Below are positions 33,237 to 41,146 of a DNA stretch of 45,026 nt, one piece after another. The position numbers and the translations under genes are program-made. The notes beneath the pieces were generated by a model that searched no databases, was not told the origin of the DNA, and saw nothing but the letters and a program-made list of their open reading frames with translations. This DNA comes from an uncultured Pseudomonadota bacterium (lineage in GTDB: Bacteria; Myxococcota_A; UBA796; SXON01): contig CAJBVW010000203.1 in NCBI GenBank assembly GCA_903959175.1, positions 1 through 45,026 on the forward strand, given 5' to 3'. Position 1 is the stretch's first letter, and every line of letters begins with the position of its first letter.

Positions 33237-34907
33237 TTGACCGCCGCTTTTCTCGCGCCGGAGGTGTTGCTCGCCGGTGGTCCCAGACGGTTCAATCTGG
33301 CCGTGGAGCGCTTGCTCCTGCACCTTGGGTTTGATGATGTGAGGATTATTGACGGCGCGGGCGACGGCGGTGGCGATATCCTCGTGCATCGGACTAACGA
33401 GTCGTTCGTATTCCAGTGCAAGTGGACAACTTCAAGGAGTATCTCACGGGATGCCGTCGACGAGGTAGAACGAGCCCGGACGCTCTATGGGGTGGATCGC
33501 GCGGTGGTGGTGACGAACGCGACCCCTGACGCGGGCGCGCAGAAGCGCGCGGAAGCTCTCGGGCGGATCGGGTCTCGCATCGAGTTCTGGACGGGTATGC
33601 ATCTTCGGCGTCTTGCCGAGGCAATTCCAACACACGTACCGTCGCTGTTTACGCCCCGCCCGTACCAAAGTGAGGCTATCGAAGCGCTCGAAGCCGACCT
33701 CGCCAGACGCAGGCGCGCACTGCTGATTTTAGCGACGGGCCTCGGGAAGACCGTGGTGGGAGGCGAGGTCGTTCGTCGTTATCTGGAGCGGCAGCCACAG
33801 GATCGCGTGCTGGTGGTCGCGACCATGAAAGACCTCGTCCAGCAGCTTGAGCGAGCGTTCTGGCGGCATCTTCCAAAGTCGACCCCGACGCAGGTTCTCA
33901 CAGGAGACCAGAAGCCGAATCGACTCGAAGGGGTGACGTTCGCCACGGTCGAGTCTGCCGTGAACATCGCAGTGGATGGGTATCGTCCCGCGCTCATCAT
34001 GGTGGATGAAACACATCATCTGGGCGAGGGTGGTGACTGTCAAGAGCTTCTGCGGTTGTGCTCCGGAGCAGCGCAGTTCGGCGTTACTGCGACGCCGTGG
34101 CGAGGAGACGGGTTCGACATCTCGACTCACTTTGGGGAGCCGAGCTATCGTATGGGCATCGCGCCGGGGATGGCGAAAGGGTACCTCGCACAGGTCGACT
34201 ACCAAGTATTCGTCGATAACGTGGACTGGGATGTTGTACGCGGCGCCAGCAGGGAGGGCTACTCCCTTAAGGAACTGAACTCGAAACTGTTCATGCCCCA
34301 GCGCGACGAGGCGGTTCTAGAGGAGTTGTGGGCCGCCTGGACTGCCACTCCCGAACCCCGAGCCATCGTGTTCTGTAAGACGATCGAACATGCCGAGCGC
34401 ATGGCGATGATGCTCTCTCGGTGGGTGCCAAACTGGGCAAATGCGACGTTTCTGCACACTGGCTTAGGGAAACGCGAGCGCGAGGTCGCTTTGAGCGCCT
34501 TTCGCTCTGGACGAATCCCGATCCTGACCGCAGTGGACATCCTGAACGAGGGAGTCGATGTCCCCGACGTCAACATCATCGCGTTCCTGCGGGTGACGCA
34601 CAGCCGGCGCATCTTCGTTCAGCAACTCGGCCGTGGCCTCCGCATCAAACAGGGCGTGAAGGAGCGGGTGCGAGTACTTGACTTCGTCACGGACATCAGG
34701 CGGATCGCTGCGGTCGTCGGACTCAGGCGTGACCTCGATGCGGCGCGTTCGCCGGCGGAGACGCTCATGCTCGGGACTGCGGCGAACATCTCCTTCTCCG
34801 ACCAGAATGTCGGGACTCTGATGGACGCGTGGCTGAAGGACGCCGCGAGTGTCGAGACGGCGCTCGACGAGGCAAAGTTGCAGTTTCCCGAGCCCGGAGG
34901 TCCTTGA
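33237..34907 (+). CDS. Mrr-type nuclease-SF2 helicase fusion
   Basis: I prefer the TTG at 33237, which has GGAGG 8 nt upstream and follows the MORC stop directly. The longer frame from GTG 33210 lacks a ribosome site. The 556-aa product begins with an Mrr/RecB-like nuclease domain: IIDGAGDGGGDILV (D47) and FVFQCKW (Q60, K62), the D-(n)-QxK form. A DExH helicase follows: LATGLGKT (Walker A), IMVDETHH, GVTATPWRGDG, FCKTIEHAERM, and motif VI VQQLGRGLR. Such fusions accompany MORC-type restriction systems. The helicase may translocate or unwind DNA to extend degradation after the GIY-YIG nuclease cuts. It overlaps the next gene by one base (TGATG). Confidence 0.88.
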   Translation: MTAAFLAPEVLLAGGPRRFNLAVERLLLHLGFDDVRIIDGAGDGGGDILVHRTNESFVFQCKWTTSRSISRDAVDEVERARTLYGVDRAVVVTNATPDAGAQKRAEALGRIGSRIEFWTGMHLRRLAEAIPTHVPSLFTPRPYQSEAIEALEADLARRRRALLILATGLGKTVVGGEVVRRYLERQPQDRVLVVATMKDLVQQLERAFWRHLPKSTPTQVLTGDQKPNRLEGVTFATVESAVNIAVDGYRPALIMVDETHHLGEGGDCQELLRLCSGAAQFGVTATPWRGDGFDISTHFGEPSYRMGIAPGMAKGYLAQVDYQVFVDNVDWDVVRGASREGYSLKELNSKLFMPQRDEAVLEELWAAWTATPEPRAIVFCKTIEHAERMAMMLSRWVPNWANATFLHTGLGKREREVALSAFRSGRIPILTAVDILNEGVDVPDVNIIAFLRVTHSRRIFVQQLGRGLRIKQGVKERVRVLDFVTDIRRIAAVVGLRRDLDAARSPAETLMLGTAANISFSDQNVGTLMDAWLKDAASVETALDEAKLQFPEPGGP

Positions 34908-35491
34908 TGGCACGGAAGGTCACGAACGACGACCACGTTCAGAGTGTGGTCCGCAAGGTCTACGCGGACGCGTTGCGGGTCGACTGGGAGTACCTGACGC
35001 AGCGGGAGCACACGGAGCAGTACGCGCGCTGGCTCACCGATCCCGAGGTTGGTGGCGTCTTGGCGCCGTGGATGAGTCCGGAGGAGCAGCGCGTCTGGCT
35101 CAAGGACGGACCGCTCAAGGAGTTCGCCCGGGCGCTGGCGGGAATGGGAGATTACGCCGTGTACCTGGACGAGCACCCGCGAAGCCCGCAGGTGGTGGTG
35201 AAGCGCTTGCTCGGTGAGGGCTGGAGTCCAGTGCCGCAGAGCGGCAACACGAAGCCTTTGAGGTGTCGCGCCTCGGACGGCGCAAGATCCGTCACGCTGC
35301 TCTGGGGGCCAGCGAGAGACTTCAAGCATCTGCTCTGGGCTGCGCTTGAGGGGCTGGACCAGAGCCCGGAGATGCAGCTCCGGATTGCGGTTTTCGACAC
35401 GATCTCGAGGCCCTTCGCGTCGGGCGAGAGGGATAAGCTCGCCAGGATTGCTTCACGATGCGGCATCGAAGTGAGCTTCATCCGGCTCTGA
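34907..35491 (+). CDS. Unknown 194-aa component of the MORC restriction-modification operon
   Basis: Coupled to the helicase by TGATG and preceded by GGAGG, this gene is clearly part of the operon. The product is soluble and mixed alpha/beta: DHVQSVVRKVYADALRVDWE, a Trp-rich centre (APWMSPEEQRVWLKDGPLKE), ARSVTLLWGPARDFKHLLWA, and a C-terminal IASRCGIEVSFIRL. No catalytic motif or zinc site is visible, and I recognise no family. Its place as fifth gene of the operon suggests an accessory subunit, specificity factor or inhibitor for the system. It overlaps the convergent Vsr gene by 39 bp, so the two transcripts share complementary 3' ends. Confidence 0.75.
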   Translation: MARKVTNDDHVQSVVRKVYADALRVDWEYLTQREHTEQYARWLTDPEVGGVLAPWMSPEEQRVWLKDGPLKEFARALAGMGDYAVYLDEHPRSPQVVVKRLLGEGWSPVPQSGNTKPLRCRASDGARSVTLLWGPARDFKHLLWAALEGLDQSPEMQLRIAVFDTISRPFASGERDKLARIASRCGIEVSFIRL

Positions 35492-35953
35492 AGGAGGTTT
35501 GGCCACGCGCGGTCCGGCAGCACCCCGCCCTTCTCGACCAGGCGGGCCCAATGCACCCCGGAGTTGTTGGCTGACAGCAGTGGGGTCCTTGAGTTGGCAC
35601 TCCCAGACCACCACGACCCGCCACCCAGCGAGCGCAAGGGCCTCGCGCTGAGCATCATCTCGCGCCCTGTTGGCTTCGAGCTTTGGCAGCCAGAAATCAA
35701 GCCGAGATTTCGGCAATCGCGCAAGTCGGCAAAGGGGCTCCATGTGGCGGTGCCAGAAGCATCCGTGCACGAAGATTGCTGTGCGCCGACCACTGATAAC
35801 GATGTCCGGCTTTCCCGGCAGACCGCGCGAGTGCAGCCGATAACCGTACCCCATCGTCCGCAGCAGCTTCCTCACGGTGAGCTCGGGTGCAGTGTTCTTG
35901 GACCTCACGCGCGCCATCCGCTGACTGCGCTGCTTGGGGGAAAGACTGTCCAT
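35453..35953 (-). CDS. vsr: Very short patch repair endonuclease (Vsr)
   Basis: I start at ATG 35953 (MDSLSPKQRSQRMARV); the upstream extension of the frame is Pro/Arg-rich and noncoding in style. The 166-aa enzyme nicks DNA at T:G mismatches that arise when 5-methylcytosine deaminates, and it usually accompanies C5 methylases. Family hallmarks are RMARVRSKNTAPEL, the catalytic Asp in KPDIVI (D50), FVHGCFWHRH (H63, C65, H68), and VVVWECQLKDP. A 30-residue Gly/Pro/Arg-rich C-terminal tail is atypical and overlaps the convergent gene. No clear ribosome site precedes the ATG, but ATATAAC lies just upstream as a possible -10, so a leaderless or very short leader is possible. It would repair damage caused by the neighbouring methylases. 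Confidence 0.9.
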   Translation of the reverse strand: MDSLSPKQRSQRMARVRSKNTAPELTVRKLLRTMGYGYRLHSRGLPGKPDIVISGRRTAIFVHGCFWHRHMEPLCRLARLPKSRLDFWLPKLEANRARDDAQREALALAGWRVVVVWECQLKDPTAVSQQLRGALGPPGREGRGAAGPRVAKPPSEPDEAHFDAAS

Positions 35954-36381
35954 GGCTGAAGTTATATCCGTGCCCCCCGCGAACGTCGCCGCGGCGCGCT
36001 GCGACGGCCTCGGGGGACTGCAAGCGCCAGTAGAACTTGCGCTTGGGCGGCGGGCGCCCACTCGTCCCCGCCGTCCCCACCCCGTCCCCGCCCCGGCGGG
36101 TCTCGCCATCACCAGCGGCAATCAGCCCTTTTCCAACCCGTCCCCGAAGTCCCAGCCCCCGCGACAGCCTCCCCCACGCGCGCGAACCTCGCGCTCACGT
36201 TCAGCCACCGGCGTGATCGCGTCCTCCCCCAGAGCAGGCATGCGGGGCGCCCCAAACCGGGGACTTCGGGGACCACCCGCGAAAGCCGGCCCCACACGCG
36301 CACTTCCTCGTCCCCGTCGAGGCGGGAAACGACCGGGGCCGCCGGGCTCGCAGGCGGGGACCGTCACCGCCCGCCCGGCCA
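35954..36381. other. Noncoding GC-rich region with GTCCCCG motifs
   Basis: No ORF here has natural protein composition; the longest frames are Pro/Arg/Gly-rich. The stretch separates the defence island from the replication module and carries the GTCCCCG cluster listed separately. Confidence 0.5.
36064..36361. repeat. GTCCCCG motif cluster, candidate replication origin or control region
   Basis: Seven exact GTCCCCG heptamers lie in 298 bp: plus strand at 36064, 36084, 36140 and 36310; minus strand at 36258, 36267 and 36355. One near copy is at 36073. Two are embedded in a perfect 14-bp inverted repeat, GTCCCCGAAGTCCC at 36140-36153 and GGGACTTCGGGGAC at 36260-36273. Adjacent copies are 9 to 11 bp apart, close to one helical turn. 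It sits at the end of the primase-helicase operon. An iteron-type origin is inferred; no AT-rich unwinding stretch is obvious. Confidence 0.5.
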
Positions 36382-38547
36382 TCACGGAGCCGGATCAGCC
36401 TCAACCGGCTCCCCGCTCACCGCGTCCGCCCCGGCGCGCGCGACGACGAAGCACCGCTCCTTCCGTTCGCCGATCGTGGCCTTCCGCGTGCGGTGGCCCT
36501 CGTCGCGGAGGAGCCAGCCGCGCTGCTCCCACACCCGGAGCACGGCCTCGGCGTCGTACTTCTGCCGCTCCAGGAAGCCGCGCAGCTCGGTCGGGAGCAC
36601 GGCGAGGGCGCGCCAGTCGGCCCGGCTCGCCCATGCGCCGAGCCAGCCCCCGGTGGGCGCATCGTTGCCGCTCGGCTCGCCCTCCAGGCGCCCGTAGAAG
36701 CGGTGCTGCTGGCTCGTGGCCCAGGAGAGCACGTCGCGGAGCGCGTCGGAGGCCCGGTCGGCCTCGGCCGAGGCCTTGATGACGGCCTCCCACGCCACGA
36801 GCACCGGGTCGGAGGTCGGCGCCGGCACCCCAAGCGCCTCGTGCAGGAGCCACTTCGCCACGTCGAGCGCCGCGACGTACTGCGCGGCCCGGCCCGCCAC
36901 CGGGTTGCCGTTGCAGAGCTTCGTCCACTCCTCCACGCGCCAGGCGTAGAGGCGGCGGAGGCCCGCGCCCGCGTCGGCGAGTCCGAGCAGGTACTGGAGC
37001 AGGCGCGGCCCGGCGTGCCCGTGGTGGTCGAGCACGCCCGCCGTGATGCGCTGGACGGCGACCAGCGTGTCGGCGCTGCACCCGCCGAAGGGCGAGCCCC
37101 AGATGCAGAGCGTCCGCGCGCGCGTGCCGCCGTCGTTGGTGAAGCTCGTCGCCGGGGCCTCGCCCGTGGAGAGGAGCACGCCGTGGGCGCGCGAGGTGCG
37201 CTGGATGCCCTGGAGCGAGCCGCGCCCGCGCCCGACGCCCGAGGCGAAGTCGTAGAGGGTGCGCCCCACGTCCTCGGACTTCCGGGCGCGCTTGGTGTCG
37301 TCGAGGAAGGTCGGGAGGTAGTCGGTGAGCGCCGCCGCCCGCTCGACGTAGACGCGGGTGTTGTCCCACGACACGACGATGCCGCCGCCGCGCTCGTCGG
37401 GGTTCCCCCACACCGACGCCGCGAGCCGCAGCGTGGTCGTCTTGCCGCGGCTCGTCTCACCGCAGAAGTCCACGATGAAGTTGGCGAGCGTGGGGAAGAA
37501 CGCCATGAGCGGCGGCACCAGCGAGGCGTAGAGCGCCACCATCGCGGCCGGGTAGGGCAGCGCCGCGTTCACGGCGTCGAGCCAGCCCTCCCAGGTGCCG
37601 GTGACGCGGAAGCCGTCGGCCAGGGCGCGCACGCCCGGCTCGGTCACGAGGAGGTGGAGCTGGCGGGGCACCCAGCGCGCCGGGGGCAGGTCCTCGACGG
37701 CGCCCGCGCTCACCGTGCCGCCCGCGCGCACCACGGAGCGGCCCCACAGGAAGCACCGCTCGTCGCCGGTGCCGTGCCAGCCCATCTGCGAGGTCACGCG
37801 GGCCTCGGGGATGGCGTCGAGGTTTGCCGCTTCGAAATCGTCCAGGTAGGCCACGAGGTCGGACGCGGAGTTCGAGGTCACCGGCGCGTCATGCGCGGCG
37901 TAGGCGACGAGGCCTCGCGCGTCGGCGGCCTTCGCACGGGGCACGGGGTGGAGGTGCCAGCCGCCGCCCGCGCCCGCCCAGGCCAGCGCGTAGGTGACGC
38001 TGTTGTCGTGGACGTCGCGGTACCGGCCCTCGATGAGGAGCGGGCGGTGGGCCACGTCCACGGCGTTCACGTTGCCGCTGTCGGGGCTCACGCGCAGCTT
38101 CGCCACGCCGCGGGGCGACACCTCCCAGCCGGGCGGGGAGCGCAGGCCCACGGGCAGGACGTGGGCGCCGAGCACCGGCGCCAACGCCTCGGCGAGCGGC
38201 AGCGCCGTGCTCCGCTCCATCGCCACCTGGAGCCGCCCCTCGGCCTCCGCGCGGGACTGGCGTAGGGCGGCCTCGCGGATTGCTCGCTCCAGCCGACCCG
38301 CGCGCTGCCGCATCCCCTTCTTCGCGCCGAGCCGCATCACCAGCGCCGCCACGCGGTCGGGGGAGCTCCGCCACGCGGCGGCGAGCGCGTCCATGCCCTC
38401 GGCGTCCTCGAGGAGCGCCGCGAGCTGGACGGTCGCCTCCGCCGGGTCGTCCGTCTCCACGAGCTTCGTGAGGCGGGCGAGCCCGACGTTGGCGTCTGGG
38501 GGCGTCGTCGGCGTGGTCGCCGTCACTGCGGGCATCCAGTCATGCAT
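36382..38547 (-). CDS. DUF927-family replicative helicase-like ATPase
   Basis: I start at ATG 38547 (MHDWMPAVTATTP), preceded by GAGG, rather than seven codons earlier. It overlaps the primase gene by 8 bp. The 721-aa product has a helical N terminus and then a DUF927-type ATPase core with FCGETSRGKTTTLRLAASVW (Walker A, 363-370), VSWDNTRVYVERAAA and LPTFLDDTKRA (Walker B-like), HGVLLSTGEAP and a C-terminal winged-helix-like segment (LRGFLERQKYDAEAVLRVWE). DUF927 proteins are encoded with primases in plasmids, phages and integrative elements and are thought to act as replicative helicases. It is the last gene of the replication operon. Confidence 0.82.
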   Translation of the reverse strand: MHDWMPAVTATTPTTPPDANVGLARLTKLVETDDPAEATVQLAALLEDAEGMDALAAAWRSSPDRVAALVMRLGAKKGMRQRAGRLERAIREAALRQSRAEAEGRLQVAMERSTALPLAEALAPVLGAHVLPVGLRSPPGWEVSPRGVAKLRVSPDSGNVNAVDVAHRPLLIEGRYRDVHDNSVTYALAWAGAGGGWHLHPVPRAKAADARGLVAYAAHDAPVTSNSASDLVAYLDDFEAANLDAIPEARVTSQMGWHGTGDERCFLWGRSVVRAGGTVSAGAVEDLPPARWVPRQLHLLVTEPGVRALADGFRVTGTWEGWLDAVNAALPYPAAMVALYASLVPPLMAFFPTLANFIVDFCGETSRGKTTTLRLAASVWGNPDERGGGIVVSWDNTRVYVERAAALTDYLPTFLDDTKRARKSEDVGRTLYDFASGVGRGRGSLQGIQRTSRAHGVLLSTGEAPATSFTNDGGTRARTLCIWGSPFGGCSADTLVAVQRITAGVLDHHGHAGPRLLQYLLGLADAGAGLRRLYAWRVEEWTKLCNGNPVAGRAAQYVAALDVAKWLLHEALGVPAPTSDPVLVAWEAVIKASAEADRASDALRDVLSWATSQQHRFYGRLEGEPSGNDAPTGGWLGAWASRADWRALAVLPTELRGFLERQKYDAEAVLRVWEQRGWLLRDEGHRTRKATIGERKERCFVVARAGADAVSGEPVEADPAP

Positions 38548-39445
38548 GGGCGAGGCCCTCACGAGCATCGAGGAGCAGGTCGAGCGGCCCGTACCAGCCG
38601 CAGGAGTTGCGGTGGCTGCAGCGGGCCGAGCTCATTCGGCCGGGCTCCAGCCAGAACCACACCGACGACCGGGCACAGGCGGGGCAGCAGATGGCGTCGG
38701 CGCGGCGGCCTGACACGCGCGCCCCGAGGTACTCGGCGGCACGGTGGCGGGCCTCAGGCTCCTGGGCGAGCCGCAGGCGCGCGAGGCGCCGCGCGGCGTC
38801 CATCGGCAGAGTCAGCGGGGTGAGCGGGCGGCGCGGCCGGGGCGGCGCGTCGGGCGGCACCAGGGCGAGGGCCTCGGTGAGCACCGCGTCGGGGTCGAGC
38901 AGCGGCGCCTCCGCCCACGCCTTCGCCAGCGCGCGGCCCCCGTCCGGCCGGAGGGCCGGGAGGAACAGCGCGCGGGCGAGGTCCTTCGTCTGCGGGTCGG
39001 CACCGCTCCCCAGCCGCCGGGCGAGGATGACCCAGAGGAGCTTGTACTCCCGCGCGTCCACGTCGCGCCCGAGCGGCAGCACGAGGCGGAAGCGCTGCTC
39101 CGCCGTCGTGTGCCGCCAGGTGGTGTAGATGACGTGGTGGGCGCCCACGAAGCGCGCGTGCGCCTCGCGGGTGCTCACGCCGTTCTCCACGTCGAGCGCC
39201 ACCACCGACGCGCGCTCGAAGCCCGCATTGTGGCGCCGGTCGCCTGCGAAGGCCCCGACCAGAAAGAAGGGGCACGCGAACTTGCCCGCACCCGGGACGG
39301 GCGCGGTGAGGAGCGCGTCGAGGGCCCCGAGGTCGCCCGTCCAGCGCCGCCCGACGACCGGCCACACCACGCCCTCGGCCGCATCGGGGGATGCGTCGGG
39401 GCGGGGCGTGGGCGGGTCGAACAGGGTGAGGGTGAAGGTCCTCAC
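38540..39445 (-). CDS. AEP-like DNA primase with C-terminal zinc finger
   Basis: The 301-aa product starts at a GTG overlapping the preceding stop (GTGA). ASVVALDVENG followed by VIYTTWRHTTAEQRFRLVLP is the pattern of archaeo-eukaryotic-type primases of mobile elements, in which an hhDhE-type strand binds metal and a later HT...RFRhhhP segment contributes to the active site. The C terminus has a probable zinc finger (CCPACARSSVWFWLEPG, then CSHRNSCGW). Together with the DUF927 protein next to it, this gives the primase-helicase pair needed for self-directed replication. A primase role is fairly secure; polymerase activity is open. Confidence 0.72.
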   Translation of the reverse strand: MRTFTLTLFDPPTPRPDASPDAAEGVVWPVVGRRWTGDLGALDALLTAPVPGAGKFACPFFLVGAFAGDRRHNAGFERASVVALDVENGVSTREAHARFVGAHHVIYTTWRHTTAEQRFRLVLPLGRDVDAREYKLLWVILARRLGSGADPQTKDLARALFLPALRPDGGRALAKAWAEAPLLDPDAVLTEALALVPPDAPPRPRRPLTPLTLPMDAARRLARLRLAQEPEARHRAAEYLGARVSGRRADAICCPACARSSVWFWLEPGRMSSARCSHRNSCGWYGPLDLLLDAREGLAHA

Positions 39446-39606
39446 GCGCGCCTCCGAAAGGCCTGGCGGCGAGGGTCGCTGACGGCCCGCGAGGCCTGCT
39501 TCCAGCGGGCTTCGTAGGGGTCGCGCCGGGGAGCGACGGGCGGCGCCACCGGCGGGCGGACGGGGTGCTGCCCGGCCGGCAGCGGCGGCGCGGCCGGCGG
39601 GGTCAC
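39442..39606 (-). CDS. Small Pro/Arg-rich protein between antirepressor and primase
   Basis: This 54-aa frame is not listed alone in the ORF track. It starts at a GTG overlapping the stop of the BRO-like gene (GTGA), and its own stop overlaps the primase start (GTGA), so it is exactly fitted between two coupled genes. The product has a Pro-rich N terminus (TPPAAPPLPAGQHPVRPPVA) and a basic C-terminal helix (PYEARWKQASRAVSDPRRQA). It may be a small partner of the primase or merely keep ribosomes moving along the operon. No family is recognised; support comes from the double overlap. Confidence 0.5.
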   Translation of the reverse strand: MTPPAAPPLPAGQHPVRPPVAPPVAPRRDPYEARWKQASRAVSDPRRQAFRRRA

Positions 39607-40319
39607 GCGGCCTCCGCGTGCAGCGTGTCGAGCACGAAGGCGAGGTCCACGGGGATCTTCGCCAGCGGCATCACCCCGGCGGGCGCGCGGGACAGCGCGA
39701 TCTGGGCGGAGGCCACTTCGAAGCGCACCAGCGCGTCGGTGTCGATGCGCCCTAGGCTGTGCAGCCAGAGGCCGATGCTGCTCACGGCGGCCGAGCGGAA
39801 GCGCCGGTCGGCGAGGTCGGCCTGGTTCCACAGGCGCAGCTCGCGGAGCTCCTTGAGGTCGATCATCGTGCCCTCGGGCGCCTTGGCCGTGGCCTCCGCC
39901 TTCTCCGTGCCGGGGGCCGGGATGCCCTCGCCGCGACGAAGCCGCGGCAGGATCTCGTCCACCAGGAAGCGGCGCAGCCGGCGACCGATCGCCTTGCTCG
40001 TCTTCAGGAGCACGAGGTCGAGGCCCGGCTCCAGCAGCACGATGACCTTGTTGGCGTAGGGCGACACCGCCTCGCGGGTGCCGTTCACCGCGGCCTTCAC
40101 CGCGGCGAGCTCCTTGCCGGTGATGACCACGTAGTCGTGGTTCTCGATGAACTCCGCGGCCCACTCGCCGGTGATGGCGTTCACGAGGCGGCGGCCGCCA
40201 TGGGCGTAGCCGAGCAGCTCGCCGATCTCGTGGGCGGGCCAGCCGGCGACCCCGCCGAGGGCGATGGTGGTGAGGGGGCGGCCCTCGAAGGTGAGGGTGA
40301 GGTGCGCGAGCGTGGACAT
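39603..40319 (-). CDS. BRO-N/antirepressor-like DNA-binding protein
   Basis: I chose ATG 40319 (MSTLAHLTLTFEGRPL), which has GGAGAG 6 nt upstream, over a start 10 codons earlier. The 238-aa protein has a BRO-N-type domain: an early segment GWPAHEIGELLGYAHGGRRL, then NKVIVLLEPGLDLVLLKTSK, and the family's closing motif RRFLVDEILPRLRRG (compare FxxWVxxEVLPxIR). A C-terminal domain contains a helical LRLWNQADLADRRFRSAAVS. BRO/antirepressor proteins of phages bind DNA and control the lytic-lysogenic switch or replication. Here it sits inside the replication operon and may regulate its timing or induction. Confidence 0.75.
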   Translation of the reverse strand: MSTLAHLTLTFEGRPLTTIALGGVAGWPAHEIGELLGYAHGGRRLVNAITGEWAAEFIENHDYVVITGKELAAVKAAVNGTREAVSPYANKVIVLLEPGLDLVLLKTSKAIGRRLRRFLVDEILPRLRRGEGIPAPGTEKAEATAKAPEGTMIDLKELRELRLWNQADLADRRFRSAAVSSIGLWLHSLGRIDTDALVRFEVASAQIALSRAPAGVMPLAKIPVDLAFVLDTLHAEAA

Positions 40320-40380
40320 GGGAAACTCTCCAGTTGGATGGCGGGACAAGCCGCCGGCCTCGCTGACCGGCGGGGAGCGG

Positions 40381-40605
40381 TCAGGAGCGAGGAGCCGGGG
40401 GCGGGCGGAGCGCGCCCACGCGTCGGCAGAAGCGGGCGACCGCGGCGCGGTCGGGGAACGAGAGGGACACGTCGACGGCGCCCTCGACGAGGCGCAGCAC
40501 GCCGGGCGCGTCGGGCTCCCAGCGCACGTCCGGGTCCTGGACCTCGGCGGCCACGCTGAGCGACCCCATCTCGAGGGTGGGGAGGATGCGGAGGGCGGTG
40601 CTCAC
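40381..40605 (-). CDS. Unknown 74-aa protein of the replication operon
   Basis: The GTG start overlaps the stop of the 83-aa gene (GTGA). The product is mostly beta in pattern (SLSVAAEVQDPDVRWEPDAP, GAVDVSLSFPDRAAVARFCR) and ends Pro-rich. No motif is recognised. Its coupling and conserved direction support it as a real early gene. Confidence 0.6.
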   Translation of the reverse strand: MSTALRILPTLEMGSLSVAAEVQDPDVRWEPDAPGVLRLVEGAVDVSLSFPDRAAVARFCRRVGALRPPPAPRS

Positions 40606-40853
40606 GACAGCGCCTCCAGCAGCCCGCCTCCGTCCGAGGCGAACGGCGACACGCGGTCGCGCTCGCGGTCGATGGCGTCGGCGTCGACGCCGAGCTCGGC
40701 GGCCACCTCGGCGCGCGCGTTGGCGATGAGGCGGTCGGCCATCGCCTCGGCGAAGGCGTCCAGCGCCTCCTCCCAGGCGCGCTGGGCGTCCTCGGTGGGG
40801 ATGGGCTTGACCACCACGCGCAGGCGGGGCGTCTTGCGGGGGAAGGTCGGCAT
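40602..40853 (-). CDS. Unknown 83-aa protein, first gene of the replication operon
   Basis: The ATG has AGGAGAA about 8 nt upstream, a strong ribosome site. The product begins with a basic strand-rich segment (MPTFPRKTPRLRVVVKPIPT). A long amphipathic helix follows (AQRAWEEALDAFAEAMADRL), then a second helix, and the length and charge pattern would suit a small dimeric regulator. I recognise no family. It is the first gene after the candidate promoter and operator region around 40.94 kb, the usual place for an autoregulator, but that role is inference. It overlaps the following gene by 4 bp. Confidence 0.6.
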   Translation of the reverse strand: MPTFPRKTPRLRVVVKPIPTEDAQRAWEEALDAFAEAMADRLIANARAEVAAELGVDADAIDRERDRVSPFASDGGGLLEALS

Positions 40854-40935
40854 CGGTCGTTCTCCTGGGCTGCCGAGAGGCGGCGACCGAGGAGAGAGCA
40901 GGAGGCGTGCCGAGGCCTTAGATGCAGGTATACCC

Positions 40936-40970
40936 TATGTTTCGGTGATACATCGGGGGTGATGTTTCAG
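40936..40970. promoter_or_regulatory. AT-richer control region with repeated ATGTTTC, upstream of the replication operon
   Basis: Within otherwise very GC-rich sequence, ATGTTTC occurs twice in direct orientation (40938 and 40962, 24 bp apart) around GGTGATACATC. On the minus strand GGGTATACC at its edge could serve as a -10 for the replication operon about 80 bp downstream. The repeats are candidate operators. Confidence 0.4.
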
Positions 40971-41026
40971 GGGTTGGGGCGCCTCGCGGAGGGGACGGGG
41001 CGGCTGGCCGGTGGCGCGGGGGCGGT

Positions 41027-41121
41027 GGCGCGTTGGGGGGGGCGCGCGGGGGGGCTGATGGGGTGCGACGGGGGTGGGATGGGGCCGGCGGGGCGCGTTG
41101 GGCTCTTGGCGGGCGCGTTGG
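41027..41121 (+). repeat. Three GGCGCGTTGG repeats downstream of the Fic gene
   Basis: The decamer GGCGCGTTGG occurs at 41027, 41092 and 41112 in the same orientation, the last two 20 bp apart. The same motif recurs as a pair 21 bp apart upstream of the serine recombinase (44427, one mismatch, and 44448). The surrounding 40.98-41.14 kb is G-rich and noncoding. Confidence 0.6.
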
Positions 41122-41146
41122 CCAGAGCGGGGCCGACGATACGTGC

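Noticed and set aside
36122-36385. 87-aa minus-strand ORF in the GTCCCCG region
   Set aside because: Composition is Pro/Arg/Gly-rich without a ribosome site; the motif cluster explains the sequence better.
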